Part shown: positions 1 through 6,343 of the stretch, in pieces
Layout: every line of letters starts with the position of its first letter
Position numbering within the stretch: the first letter of the stretch is position 1
NCBI GenBank assembly: GCA_047639575.1
Contig: JBLIOB010000242.1
Span: 1-6,587, forward strand
From: JBLIOB01 sp047639575
GTDB lineage: Bacteria > Bacteroidota > Bacteroidia > Flavobacteriales_D > Parvicellaceae
Direction of reading: 5' to 3'
Length of the DNA: 6,587 bases
Translations under genes and position numbers: made by a program
The notes under the pieces: model-generated
The model's database searches: none
Seen by the model: the letters and a program-made list of their open reading frames with translations, nothing else
What the model was told of the DNA's origin: nothing

Positions 1-859
1 CTGCATTAATACTTAATCCTCCTGTTGAACTAAATGTTCCGCCTCCTAACCCTGTAATTGTTGGTGTTGGATCTGAAGCATACAGACAATAAGCTGAAGT
101 ACTATATGAGAACGAGGCATTGTCTAATGAATTTACTGTTACAGCTCTTGACCCACAAGATCCTGCTGTTACACAACCGCCTTCTCCACGAATATAATAT
201 GTTGTTGTTGAACTTGGTGATACGACAAAACTATTTGTTGCTGAAGTACCTATTTGAGTTCCACCGCATGAACCTGTGTAAACGTGCCATGCTGTTGCAT
301 CGTTTAATGTTCCTGAAATTGTTAATGTTGTTGTACTACCAGGACAAATTGTACTTGCCGTTGGTGTTATTGATGGGGTGGTTGGGTCGGTACAAGTTAC
401 TGGGGCATTATCCAGAGTAATCCACATGTTATTATTAGTTGCGTAAGATCCGCATCCATTCATACTAACCTGTGCATCGATACCTGTTATTCCAGCTGGT
501 TGCACAAACGTAACTTGCGCATCATCACCACAAAAATCATCGTTAAATGCAAGAACATTTGTATTCCCTGCCTCGAAGCACGTAAGAAATGTGTTTTGAG
601 ATGCATTCCCAGAACCTGCATTATCGCACAAATCTATGGTATACGTTGCACCAGGTATCGCATTCTGTAATTGAACATATTCCCCACCCCATACAACTGC
701 AGAGGCTTGAGTTCGAACCCCAACTGTCAAGGAAGTAATATCGAAGGTGTGACCTGCAGAAGCTTTTGGACACTGTGCGTTAACTTCATTAATTCCGCAT
801 ATAAAAATAAGGCAAATTAACAACAGACGAAACTGTCGTTTAGTGTTAAATAATTTCAT
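1..859 (-). CDS. Secreted Ig-like repeat adhesin, N-terminal part (runs off left edge)
   Basis: The minus strand reads open from ATG (859-857) to the window edge, 286 codons with no stop, so the gene is 3'-truncated here. Residues 1-28 are a Sec signal peptide: basic start (KLFNTKRQFR), hydrophobic stretch LLLICLIFICG, and a likely cut at NEVNA|Q. Residues about 30-150 form a Cys-containing beta-rich domain (YVQLQN..PGATYTIDLC, LAFNDDFCGDDAQVTF) resembling the PPC-like N-terminal domains of Bacteroidota surface proteins. Residues about 155-243 match an Ig-like domain of the CHU_C-associated type (STICPGSTTTLTISG, TTTYYIRGEGGC). From residue 246 a new repeat begins (YCLYASDPTPTITGL.GGTFSS). 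Such proteins are usually long and end in a type IX secretion sorting domain; that end is outside the window. A role in adhesion or as a surface structure is inferred. No Shine-Dalgarno sequence is seen. The reading frame and secretion are certain; the exact function is not. Confidence 0.88.
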   Translation of the reverse strand, partial: MKLFNTKRQFRLLLICLIFICGINEVNAQCPKASAGHTFDITSLTVGVRTQASAVVWGGEYVQLQNAIPGATYTIDLCDNAGSGNASQNTFLTCFEAGNTNVLAFNDDFCGDDAQVTFVQPAGITGIDAQVSMNGCGSYATNNNMWITLDNAPVTCTDPTTPSITPTASTICPGSTTTLTISGTLNDATAWHVYTGSCGGTQIGTSATNSFVVSPSSTTTYYIRGEGGCVTAGSCGSRAVTVNSLDNASFSYSTSAYCLYASDPTPTITGLGGGTFSSTGGLSINA

Positions 860-1137
860 AAGCAAGTTATATTGAGTGACTTACGCGAGGCCAAATATAA
901 TTCATGTTCGATCAAATCCATAAAATTGGCAATTAAATCACTCGAATTAAGGGTATTCCCAAATCAATATAACCTCCAGATTTCTTCATTTAAACGATTT
1001 AGTAATGCGACTTTTAATAATACAATTAACGGTCTTACTCAGCAGCCGATATCTAATAAATAGAAATCAACTCTTAATTGTTTCCTTTTTTTGAGTTCAA
1101 ATAAGACCTTCGTATTGTACCTTTAAAAATACTACCC
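860..1137. other. Divergent intergenic region
   Basis: This 278-base AT-rich stretch separates the leftward adhesin gene from the rightward haloperoxidase operon and should hold promoters for both. Only the leftward -7 box is recognisable. For the rightward operon the nearest candidate is TACCTTTA at 1118-1125, one mismatch from TAnnTTTG, with a TTTG at 1090-1093; the spacing is long and the leader would be only a few bases. A plus-strand open frame at 872-1063 starts at TTG and looks like chance. TAATTGTTTCCTTTT at 1075-1089 recurs exactly at 1193-1207. Confidence 0.6.
892..899 (-). promoter_or_regulatory. Candidate Bacteroidota -7 box for the Ig-like adhesin gene
   Basis: On the minus strand these bases read TATATTTG, an exact match to the Bacteroidota sigma-ABfr -7 consensus TAnnTTTG. 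The box lies about 33 bases ahead of the ATG at 859, which would leave a leader of roughly 25 nucleotides. A TTTG lies only 13 bases further upstream, too close for the usual -33 spacing, so the -33 element is not convincing. The call rests on one box plus its position. Confidence 0.42.
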
Positions 1138-2493
1138 TTGAAAACCACTAAAATCACCGTTGCATTCTTCGGAGTTTTGCTTTGTCTTTCTGTAATTGTT
1201 TCCTTTTCTTCGGATGAGGACATCGCAGAACCTATTGTGCCTGCAGCGGCTTTTGAACTTGGGGCCGATCTTTTACACAATCTAAACATCGCTTTGGAAG
1301 CTGACATTGTCAACGACTTTTTCCCTCCACCGGTTGCAGGCAGAATTTACCTTTACCCTAATCTTTTGATGTTTGAGGTGCTTTCTCAGAATGAAAAGGA
1401 ATTAAGGCCGATTAGTGATGTTAACCCCAATATCCCTAAAATTGAGCGGCATGATGATCCTGTGGTTGTTCAACTTTCTGCCCTTCTCCTTTTTCATAAG
1501 ATTGCAAATGAATTGGTGTATACCAACAAAAATTTAAAGGCAGAGATTTCTAAACTCAAGAATTTCATTCAACAAAACCCTGAACTCAGTGAATCTCTTG
1601 CAGAGGCAGAACTCTATTGCGGCAAGTTATTTCCCGATTTAATGGAATGGGTAAATACGGATAATTATTTAGAAACTCGAAATGCTGGTGACTACGAACT
1701 GAAAGAAGAAATAGGGTCTTGGCTACCGACTCCTCCTGACTATTTAGACGCCTTAGAACCACATTGGAGTTCAATTCGGCCTATTTTCTTGGATTCGGCC
1801 AATCAATTTCGACCGATTAATCCAACCAAATATGACCTCACTCCAGGCAGTCAGTTTCATACTGAATTGATGGAAGTTTATGATGTGGTGAACAACAGAA
1901 CTGACTCGATGGAGACCGTTGCCAAATTTTGGGATTGCAATCCGATAGTGATGAAACATCAGGGGCATATTACTTTCTCTGAAAAGAAATTGACTCCAGG
2001 TGGACATTGGTTCAACATCGGAAGAATGGCTTGCGAAAAAGAAGAATTAAACTTGCTTGAAACCGCCTATGTTTATGCAGGGTTATCTATTGGAATTTTT
2101 GATGCATTTATTAGTTGTTGGGATGGAAAATACGTTACAAACTATATTCGTCCGGTAACGGTTATTCAAAACCACATCGACCCAAGTTGGAGCGCAATTC
2201 TTGTTACTCCCAATTTTCCAGAATATACGAGTGGTCATAGTGTTGTGTCTAGATCGGCTTCTACTGTTTTAACTCATTTTTTCGGGGACAACTATGCTTT
2301 TATAGATTCTACAGAAGTCCCTTATGGAATGCCTCCAAGATCGTTTCCTTCTTTCCAAGCGGCATCGGATGAGGCAGCGATAAGTAGGCTTTATGGTGGG
2401 ATTCATTTTGCCCCGGCAATCGACCTTGGCGTAGAACAAGGAGCTCAAGTGGGACAATTAACGACTTCACATTTAAAAGCTAATCCATTTTGA
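1138..2493 (+). CDS. Exported vanadium-dependent haloperoxidase (PAP2 superfamily)
   Basis: This 451-residue protein carries the complete vanadate/phosphate pocket of the haloperoxidase/PAP2 superfamily: K331 and R338-P339 (KYVTNYIRP), S365-G366-H367 (EYTSGH) and R417...H423 (SRLYGGIH). By homology to fungal chloroperoxidase, H423 would bind vanadium covalently and H367 would be the acid-base residue. The enzyme would oxidise halide with peroxide to hypohalous acid; an acid phosphatase activity is the alternative. W328 and F360 sit where the fungal chloroperoxidase has its halide-pocket Trp350 and Phe397. Residues 8-23 are hydrophobic after a basic MKTTK start, indicating a signal peptide or membrane anchor and a periplasmic or surface location. 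The start is TTG: the frame has a stop at 1102-1104, no ATG between, and the first in-frame ATG is codon 78, beyond the signal peptide. No Shine-Dalgarno is visible. The stop overlaps the downstream lipoprotein gene, so the two are almost certainly co-transcribed. The halide used cannot be told from sequence. Confidence 0.92.
   Translation: MKTTKITVAFFGVLLCLSVIVSFSSDEDIAEPIVPAAAFELGADLLHNLNIALEADIVNDFFPPPVAGRIYLYPNLLMFEVLSQNEKELRPISDVNPNIPKIERHDDPVVVQLSALLLFHKIANELVYTNKNLKAEISKLKNFIQQNPELSESLAEAELYCGKLFPDLMEWVNTDNYLETRNAGDYELKEEIGSWLPTPPDYLDALEPHWSSIRPIFLDSANQFRPINPTKYDLTPGSQFHTELMEVYDVVNNRTDSMETVAKFWDCNPIVMKHQGHITFSEKKLTPGGHWFNIGRMACEKEELNLLETAYVYAGLSIGIFDAFISCWDGKYVTNYIRPVTVIQNHIDPSWSAILVTPNFPEYTSGHSVVSRSASTVLTHFFGDNYAFIDSTEVPYGMPPRSFPSFQAASDEAAISRLYGGIHFAPAIDLGVEQGAQVGQLTTSHLKANPF
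2128..2406 (+). other. Vanadate-binding active-site motifs of the haloperoxidase
   Basis: The three superfamily motifs lie at 2128-2154 (K331 to P339, pattern K-x6-R-P), 2230-2238 (S365-G366-H367) and 2386-2406 (R417 to H423). The Lys-to-Arg spacing of 7 and Arg-to-His spacing of 6 equal those of fungal vanadium chloroperoxidase. The usual Pro before Ser-Gly-His is Thr364. The Asp four residues after the last His in classical PAP2 enzymes is Ala427, with Asp429 nearby. Confidence 0.88.
2490..2493 (+). promoter_or_regulatory. TTGA stop/start overlap coupling haloperoxidase and lipoprotein genes
   Basis: The TTG start of the lipoprotein gene (2490-2492) overlaps the TGA stop of the haloperoxidase gene (2491-2493). 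This is the TTG version of the common ATGA overlap and suggests translational coupling by re-initiating ribosomes. The start is supported because the peptide beginning here is a textbook lipoprotein signal (MKILKLIFLFAIAGFISGC), while the first in-frame ATG is codon 94, inside the first propeller repeat. Confidence 0.8.
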
Positions 2494-5400
2494 AGATATT
2501 GAAACTCATCTTTTTATTTGCAATCGCAGGGTTTATTAGCGGTTGTGGCGATAACCCAATACCGGTTAAGCCAGTTGATGAAATAGTTGTTGAAGAGGCG
2601 CCAAAACTACCTCTGTTTACTTTGCTCAATAAAGAGGAATCAGGATTCTTTTTCCTTAACGAGGTCCAGGTATCAGAAACGGTGAATGTGCTCGCTTATG
2701 AAAACTACTTCAACGGTGCGGGCGTAGGTATAGGGGATATTAATAATGATGGCTTACCTGATGTTTTTATGACGGGTAATATTTTTGGTGGACGTCTTTT
2801 CTTGAATAAAGGAAACATGAAATTTGAACAAATTTCTGAGAGCGCAAATATTTTCCAAAGAGGGTTCACAACAGATGTTTCTTTTGTGGACATTAACGGA
2901 GATGGTTTTCAAGACATTTATTTATGTAGATCCTTAAGTAAGGATCCAAAGATGAGGTCCAATGTTTTGCTGGTCAACAACCAGGACAATACGTTTACAG
3001 ATAAATCGGAAGAATATGGAATAGCAGACGAAGGTTTTTCGAACCAATCTATCTTTTTCGATTTTGACAACGACAACGATCTCGATTTGTTCGTGATGAA
3101 CCATCGAGTTGACTTTGCCAATGCCCTTACCATTTATGATATCAACAAAAACGAAGGAACGGTTAAAAAAAATGATTCGATGTGGAGAGACTTCAGTGCC
3201 GATCAATTGTATCGAAATGACAACGGAAAGTTCGTGAACGTTACCGCCAACTCTCAAATGGAAAACAATGACTTTAGCTTGAGCGCCATGGCCACCGATA
3301 TTAACAGAGATGGGTTAATGGATTTATACATTAGCAATGACTTTTCATCTAAAGATCATGCGTACATCAACCAAGGAAATGGCAGGTTTGTTGACCAAAT
3401 AGAGCAGTATTTCAGTCATATCCCCGCCAGTGCGATGGGAATGGACATCGGTGACATAAACAATGATGGCCATTTGGACCTAATAAATGTTGACATGACC
3501 CCTGAGGGTAGTTATCGCCAGAAACAAATGCACAGCGCCAAATCCTTTGATTCATACCACCTCGGTGTAAGTTATGGCTATCATCATCAAATAGAGCGAA
3601 ATATGCTGCAACTGAACAATGGAGATGGAACTTATAGCGAAATTGGGCAATTGGCAAATGTATCTCAAACGGATTGGAGCTGGTCTTCTCTTTTCGCAGA
3701 TTTTGACAATGACGGCTGGCAAGATCTTTTCATTTCAAATGGGCATTACAAAGACCTTACAGATAGAGACTACATCAAATATAGGTCAGTGGAAGCAGTT
3801 GATGCTGCTGGCGGATTACCAAATGTTAAAAGGCTCGACCTGATCAATTTAATGACTTCTACTAAAATATCTAATTACGCCTTTCGCAATACTGGCAATC
3901 TTCAATTTGACAATAAAGCTCAAGAATGGGGATTATCACAAGCTTCTCATTCCAATGGTACTGCCTATGCAGATTTGGATTTGGACGGAGATTTAGATTT
4001 GATTGTCAACAACTTCAATGAACCCTCGTTCCTTTATCGAAATAATTCTGAAAAAATTAGTCCCAAAAATTTTATTCAAATAAAACTAAAAGGGCCGAAG
4101 ATGAATCAAGATGGATTCGGAGCCCGTGTTTCTGTTTTTACCCCAGGATCTGAGCAAGTAAAAGAGTGCTCGCCATACAGAGGCTTTTTATCTTCTGTTG
4201 ATCCTACACTTCATTTTGGATTAGGAGACTCAAAATCGATTGATAGTGTAATTGTTCATTGGCCTGGTGGAAAATCTCAAACAGTGGTTGCCGTAGAGTC
4301 GAATGAACGCATTGTTCTAGATTTCGATGATGCTATTAAGGTAACAGCACGAAAAGAAAAAACTGAATTTCTCGTTTCCCCAATAAAAAAAGCTCCTTTA
4401 CAATGGACGCATAAAGAAAATCTATATCTCGATTTCAAGCAGGAACCACTCATGGAACACTTTCAATCCAATAAAGGGCCTTTTACAGCCACTGCTGATG
4501 TGAACAAAGATGGATTGCTCGACATGTTCGTGACTGGCAGCACAGGCTCACCAGGAGTCCTATTTTTACAAAATAAAAATGGGTCTTTTCTCAAAAAGAG
4601 CAATAATGCCTTTGTTATGGATTCTAAGTTTGAAGATGGTGGTTGTGCGTTCTTCGATTTGAATGGTGATGGGTTTGAGGATTTATATGTTTCGAGTGGA
4701 AGTAATGAAACTCCCGATTCAAATTTGTTTCAAGACCGAATTTACTTGAACGATGGTAAAGGACATTTCACGAAACAGGAACAATTAATATTGAATACAC
4801 CCACATCTTGTGTTGCCCCATTCGATTTTGACCTAGATGGTGACATGGATCTATTTGTTGGTGGTTTTGTTCATTACAATGCCTATCCAACAGCCGGAAA
4901 AAGTTATTTGCTTGAGAACAAAAACGGTCAATTAGAAAATCGGCCAGATTTATTGCCTAAAGGAGGAGACTTTGGCATAATAAACAGTGCTGTAGCGCTC
5001 TCAGAATCGCAATTAGTAATTGCCGGTGAGTGGACAGAAATCATGGTTCTTCAAGCATCAAAAACCGGGCCTCTGGCTCTCAAATCGACTGGGCTGGATA
5101 AATCTAAAGGATGGTGGAATACATTGGAAACCGGTGATTTTGACAATGATGGCGACTTAGATTTAATTGCCGGAAACAGAGGAACTAACACTGCTTATAA
5201 GCCTGTTTCAAATGGACCTGCTAAGATTTTCTACGGTCAATTTAACTCGGATAAAGATCTTGACGCATTTACCACCTATTATTTTGCTAAAAATGCCGCT
5301 CACTTGCCCAAATATAGTTTGGATGAAATGTTCTTACAGATGAAAAACGTGCGTAAAATATTTGAAAATTATGAAGCTTATTCCCGTGCTTCGTTGGCGG

Positions 5401-5810
5401 ACATTATTCCTAACCAAAGTCAGGTAAGGGAGGCTAATACTTTTGAATCAGTGTTTATTGAAAATCTTGGAGACGGAAACTTCAAGATGAATCCTCTTCC
5501 GAATGAAGCTCAATTCTCCTATGCACATGGCGCTTTGTGCACTGACATAAATTCAGACGGCAATCTGGACGTGCTTTTAGTTGGAAATAATTTCAGTGTT
5601 GATGTTGATCAAGGTAGTGCTGACGCTAGCTTTGGAACGGTACTTATTGGTGATGGCAAAAACAACTTTAGTTCGTTGTCTTCCACGGTTTCTGGATTCA
5701 ACACAGAGCGTCATGACACCAGAAAAATAATTGAACTTAATGGTGGAAGGATTGCTGTGTTCACAAACGATGGCCCAATTCTCTTTTACAAAAAAAGCGA
5801 CCTGGACTAA
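2490..5810 (+). CDS. FG-GAP/VCBS repeat lipoprotein with central ASPIC/UnbV domain (CRTAC1-like)
   Basis: This 1106-residue protein opens with a lipoprotein signal peptide (hydrophobic residues 6-17, lipobox FISG|C with Cys19), so the mature protein should be lipid-anchored in the outer membrane or at the cell surface. Residues about 70-515 hold seven FG-GAP calcium loops of the D-x-[ND]-x-D-[GN]-x-x-D type. Residues about 527-612 are an ASPIC/UnbV domain (RVSVFTPG, YRGFLSSVDPTLHFGLGD, VIVHWPGGK). Residues about 655-1100 hold five more clear loops and one degenerate loop. The architecture suggests two beta-propellers joined by ASPIC/UnbV, a layout familiar among long Bacteroidota CRTAC1-like proteins. 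No catalytic residues are recognised; ligand binding, scaffolding or adhesion are all possible. The four-base overlap with the haloperoxidase gene suggests a shared job, perhaps placing or assisting that enzyme at the surface. A stem-loop spans its final codons. The family call is firm; the function is unknown. Confidence 0.92.
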   Translation: MKILKLIFLFAIAGFISGCGDNPIPVKPVDEIVVEEAPKLPLFTLLNKEESGFFFLNEVQVSETVNVLAYENYFNGAGVGIGDINNDGLPDVFMTGNIFGGRLFLNKGNMKFEQISESANIFQRGFTTDVSFVDINGDGFQDIYLCRSLSKDPKMRSNVLLVNNQDNTFTDKSEEYGIADEGFSNQSIFFDFDNDNDLDLFVMNHRVDFANALTIYDINKNEGTVKKNDSMWRDFSADQLYRNDNGKFVNVTANSQMENNDFSLSAMATDINRDGLMDLYISNDFSSKDHAYINQGNGRFVDQIEQYFSHIPASAMGMDIGDINNDGHLDLINVDMTPEGSYRQKQMHSAKSFDSYHLGVSYGYHHQIERNMLQLNNGDGTYSEIGQLANVSQTDWSWSSLFADFDNDGWQDLFISNGHYKDLTDRDYIKYRSVEAVDAAGGLPNVKRLDLINLMTSTKISNYAFRNTGNLQFDNKAQEWGLSQASHSNGTAYADLDLDGDLDLIVNNFNEPSFLYRNNSEKISPKNFIQIKLKGPKMNQDGFGARVSVFTPGSEQVKECSPYRGFLSSVDPTLHFGLGDSKSIDSVIVHWPGGKSQTVVAVESNERIVLDFDDAIKVTARKEKTEFLVSPIKKAPLQWTHKENLYLDFKQEPLMEHFQSNKGPFTATADVNKDGLLDMFVTGSTGSPGVLFLQNKNGSFLKKSNNAFVMDSKFEDGGCAFFDLNGDGFEDLYVSSGSNETPDSNLFQDRIYLNDGKGHFTKQEQLILNTPTSCVAPFDFDLDGDMDLFVGGFVHYNAYPTAGKSYLLENKNGQLENRPDLLPKGGDFGIINSAVALSESQLVIAGEWTEIMVLQASKTGPLALKSTGLDKSKGWWNTLETGDFDNDGDLDLIAGNRGTNTAYKPVSNGPAKIFYGQFNSDKDLDAFTTYYFAKNAAHLPKYSLDEMFLQMKNVRKIFENYEAYSRASLADIIPNQSQVREANTFESVFIENLGDGNFKMNPLPNEAQFSYAHGALCTDINSDGNLDVLLVGNNFSVDVDQGSADASFGTVLIGDGKNNFSSLSSTVSGFNTERHDTRKIIELNGGRIAVFTNDGPILFYKKSDLD
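2736..3998 (+). repeat. First FG-GAP calcium-loop set (7 loops)
   Basis: Seven loops of the DxNxDGxxD type begin at residues 83, 134, 191, 270, 322, 404 and 495 of the lipoprotein (DINNDGLPD, DINGDGFQD, DFDNDNDLD, DINRDGLMD, DINNDGHLD, DFDNDGWQD, DLDLDGDLD). Seven repeats is the blade number of the classic integrin-type FG-GAP propeller, so this block likely forms one closed propeller. The third loop has Asn in place of the central Gly. Confidence 0.85.
4068..4325 (+). other. ASPIC/UnbV domain
   Basis: Residues about 527-612 of the lipoprotein show the ASPIC/UnbV signature: a lead-in FIQIKLKG, then GFGARVSVF, a YRGFLSS segment, PTLHFGLGD and IDSVIVHWPGGK followed by a short beta-rich tail. 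The domain is shared with CRTAC1/cartilage acidic proteins and UnbV, where it also follows FG-GAP repeats; its biochemical role is not established. Here it lies between two repeat blocks rather than at the C-terminus. Confidence 0.85.
4497..5570 (+). repeat. Second FG-GAP calcium-loop set (5 clear loops, 1 degenerate)
   Basis: Clear loops begin at residues 670, 723, 779, 883 and 1019 of the lipoprotein (DVNKDGLLD, DLNGDGFED, DFDLDGDMD, DFDNDGDLD, DINSDGNLD). A degenerate one lies at 917-925 (QFNSDKDLD), lacking the first Asp and the Gly. Blades without a calcium loop, for example around 830-860, could complete a second propeller. The spacing is less regular than in the first set. Confidence 0.75.
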
Positions 5811-5822
5811 TCCAGATCGCTT
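5795..5822. terminator. Shared hairpin terminator between convergent genes
   Basis: AAGCGACCTGGA (5795-5806) pairs with TCCAGATCGCTT (5811-5822) with a single C-A mismatch, around the four-base loop CTAA. The lipoprotein stop codon (5808-5810) lies in that loop and the stem encodes its last residues. Read leftward, the stem is followed by a run of Ts (complement of the A tract at 5790-5794), so it is a good intrinsic terminator for the minus-strand gene ending at 5846. Read rightward it is followed by TTCAATAATAAG without a T run, so termination in that direction is less certain. Confidence 0.8.
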
Positions 5823-5845
5823 CAATAATAAGTACTCCGCTTGTC

Positions 5846-6343
5846 TTATGACCTTGGCGGGAATAGACCTTGCATGCAAATACACCAGTTAATTGCCAAA
5901 TATGGCATTCTGTTCTCGTGAGAAAGGTTTCCACCGGTATTACCGTTTGTTACGGTTACACCATTATCGGCACCAAATCCACTTACGCCAGTTCCCCATC
6001 CAGAAACTTGAACGCCTCCACCAGCTCCAGCTCCAGTAGTAACTCTTCCAGTTGCCGGTGCAGGTAGACTCGCAACCGGTGTTGATCCAGCAGCAGTTGC
6101 TGCAGTAACTAACTTTCCTGTTCCATCCCCTAAGCGTATGGAGACATCATTATCAAGAGCATTGACTGTAGCGAAGCCTTGCATTCCATCGCCATTAAAA
6201 TCGCCAATGGCAATTGAAAATGGGTTATCACCAACTGTAACATCCGAGGCGGCATCATACGTGGCCGTACAGTTAGCTGGCGTTTGAGCGCTTACTAGCT
6301 GGCACAGCGATACAAAGACTGAAAGGATAATTAACTTTTTCAT
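5846..6343 (-). CDS. Short exported chimera: FG-GAP-like repeat plus tail-collar-type C-terminus
   Basis: This 165-residue protein starts at ATG 6343-6341; a TTG two codons upstream is less likely, because MKKLIILSVFVSLCQLVSA is a complete signal peptide with cleavage before Gln20. Residues about 33-80 match one FG-GAP-type repeat (VGDNPFSIAIGDFNGDG, NALDNDVSIRLGDGTGK), but the Asp normally ending the calcium loop is Gly56. From about residue 93 the protein changes character: LPAPATGRVTTGAGAG recalls the LPDLRGRV segment of phage tail-collar/microcystin-dependent proteins, and residues 136-165 (GNTGGN, MPYLAINWCICMQGLFPP) match the typical end of that family. The middle part of a normal collar domain is missing. 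It may be a domain-shuffled surface protein or a remnant made by deletion or fusion. No Shine-Dalgarno is seen. It converges on the lipoprotein gene and shares its hairpin. The reading frame is sound; function unknown. Confidence 0.7.
   Translation of the reverse strand: MKKLIILSVFVSLCQLVSAQTPANCTATYDAASDVTVGDNPFSIAIGDFNGDGMQGFATVNALDNDVSIRLGDGTGKLVTAATAAGSTPVASLPAPATGRVTTGAGAGGGVQVSGWGTGVSGFGADNGVTVTNGNTGGNLSHENRMPYLAINWCICMQGLFPPRS

Noticed and set aside
58..420. Plus-strand open frame of 120 codons, Leu/His/Tyr-rich
   Set aside because: It is antisense to the Ig-like adhesin, which has a signal peptide and recognisable domains; the plus-strand product is low-complexity and unlike any protein family.
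872..1063. 63-codon plus-strand frame starting at TTG in the divergent intergenic region
   Set aside because: It has no signal, motif or ribosome site, lies over the probable leftward promoter, and its composition resembles translated non-coding AT-rich DNA.
1118..1125. TACCTTTA as a -7 box for the haloperoxidase operon
   Set aside because: It has one mismatch from TAnnTTTG, the leader would be only a few bases, and the upstream TTTG is 24 bases away, longer than expected.
1074..1313. Minus-strand 79-codon frame across the haloperoxidase start
   Set aside because: Shadow of the haloperoxidase signal-peptide region; no family resemblance.
5870..6067. Plus-strand Ser/Thr-rich 65-codon frame
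   Set aside because: It is antisense to the Gly/Thr-rich part of the chimera gene; the poly-Ser run is simply the complement of its GGAGCT-type codons.
5846..6343. Evidence of a prophage from the tail-collar-like C-terminus
   Set aside because: No other phage gene is present, and tail-collar domains are also common in exported Bacteroidota proteins with signal peptides like this one.
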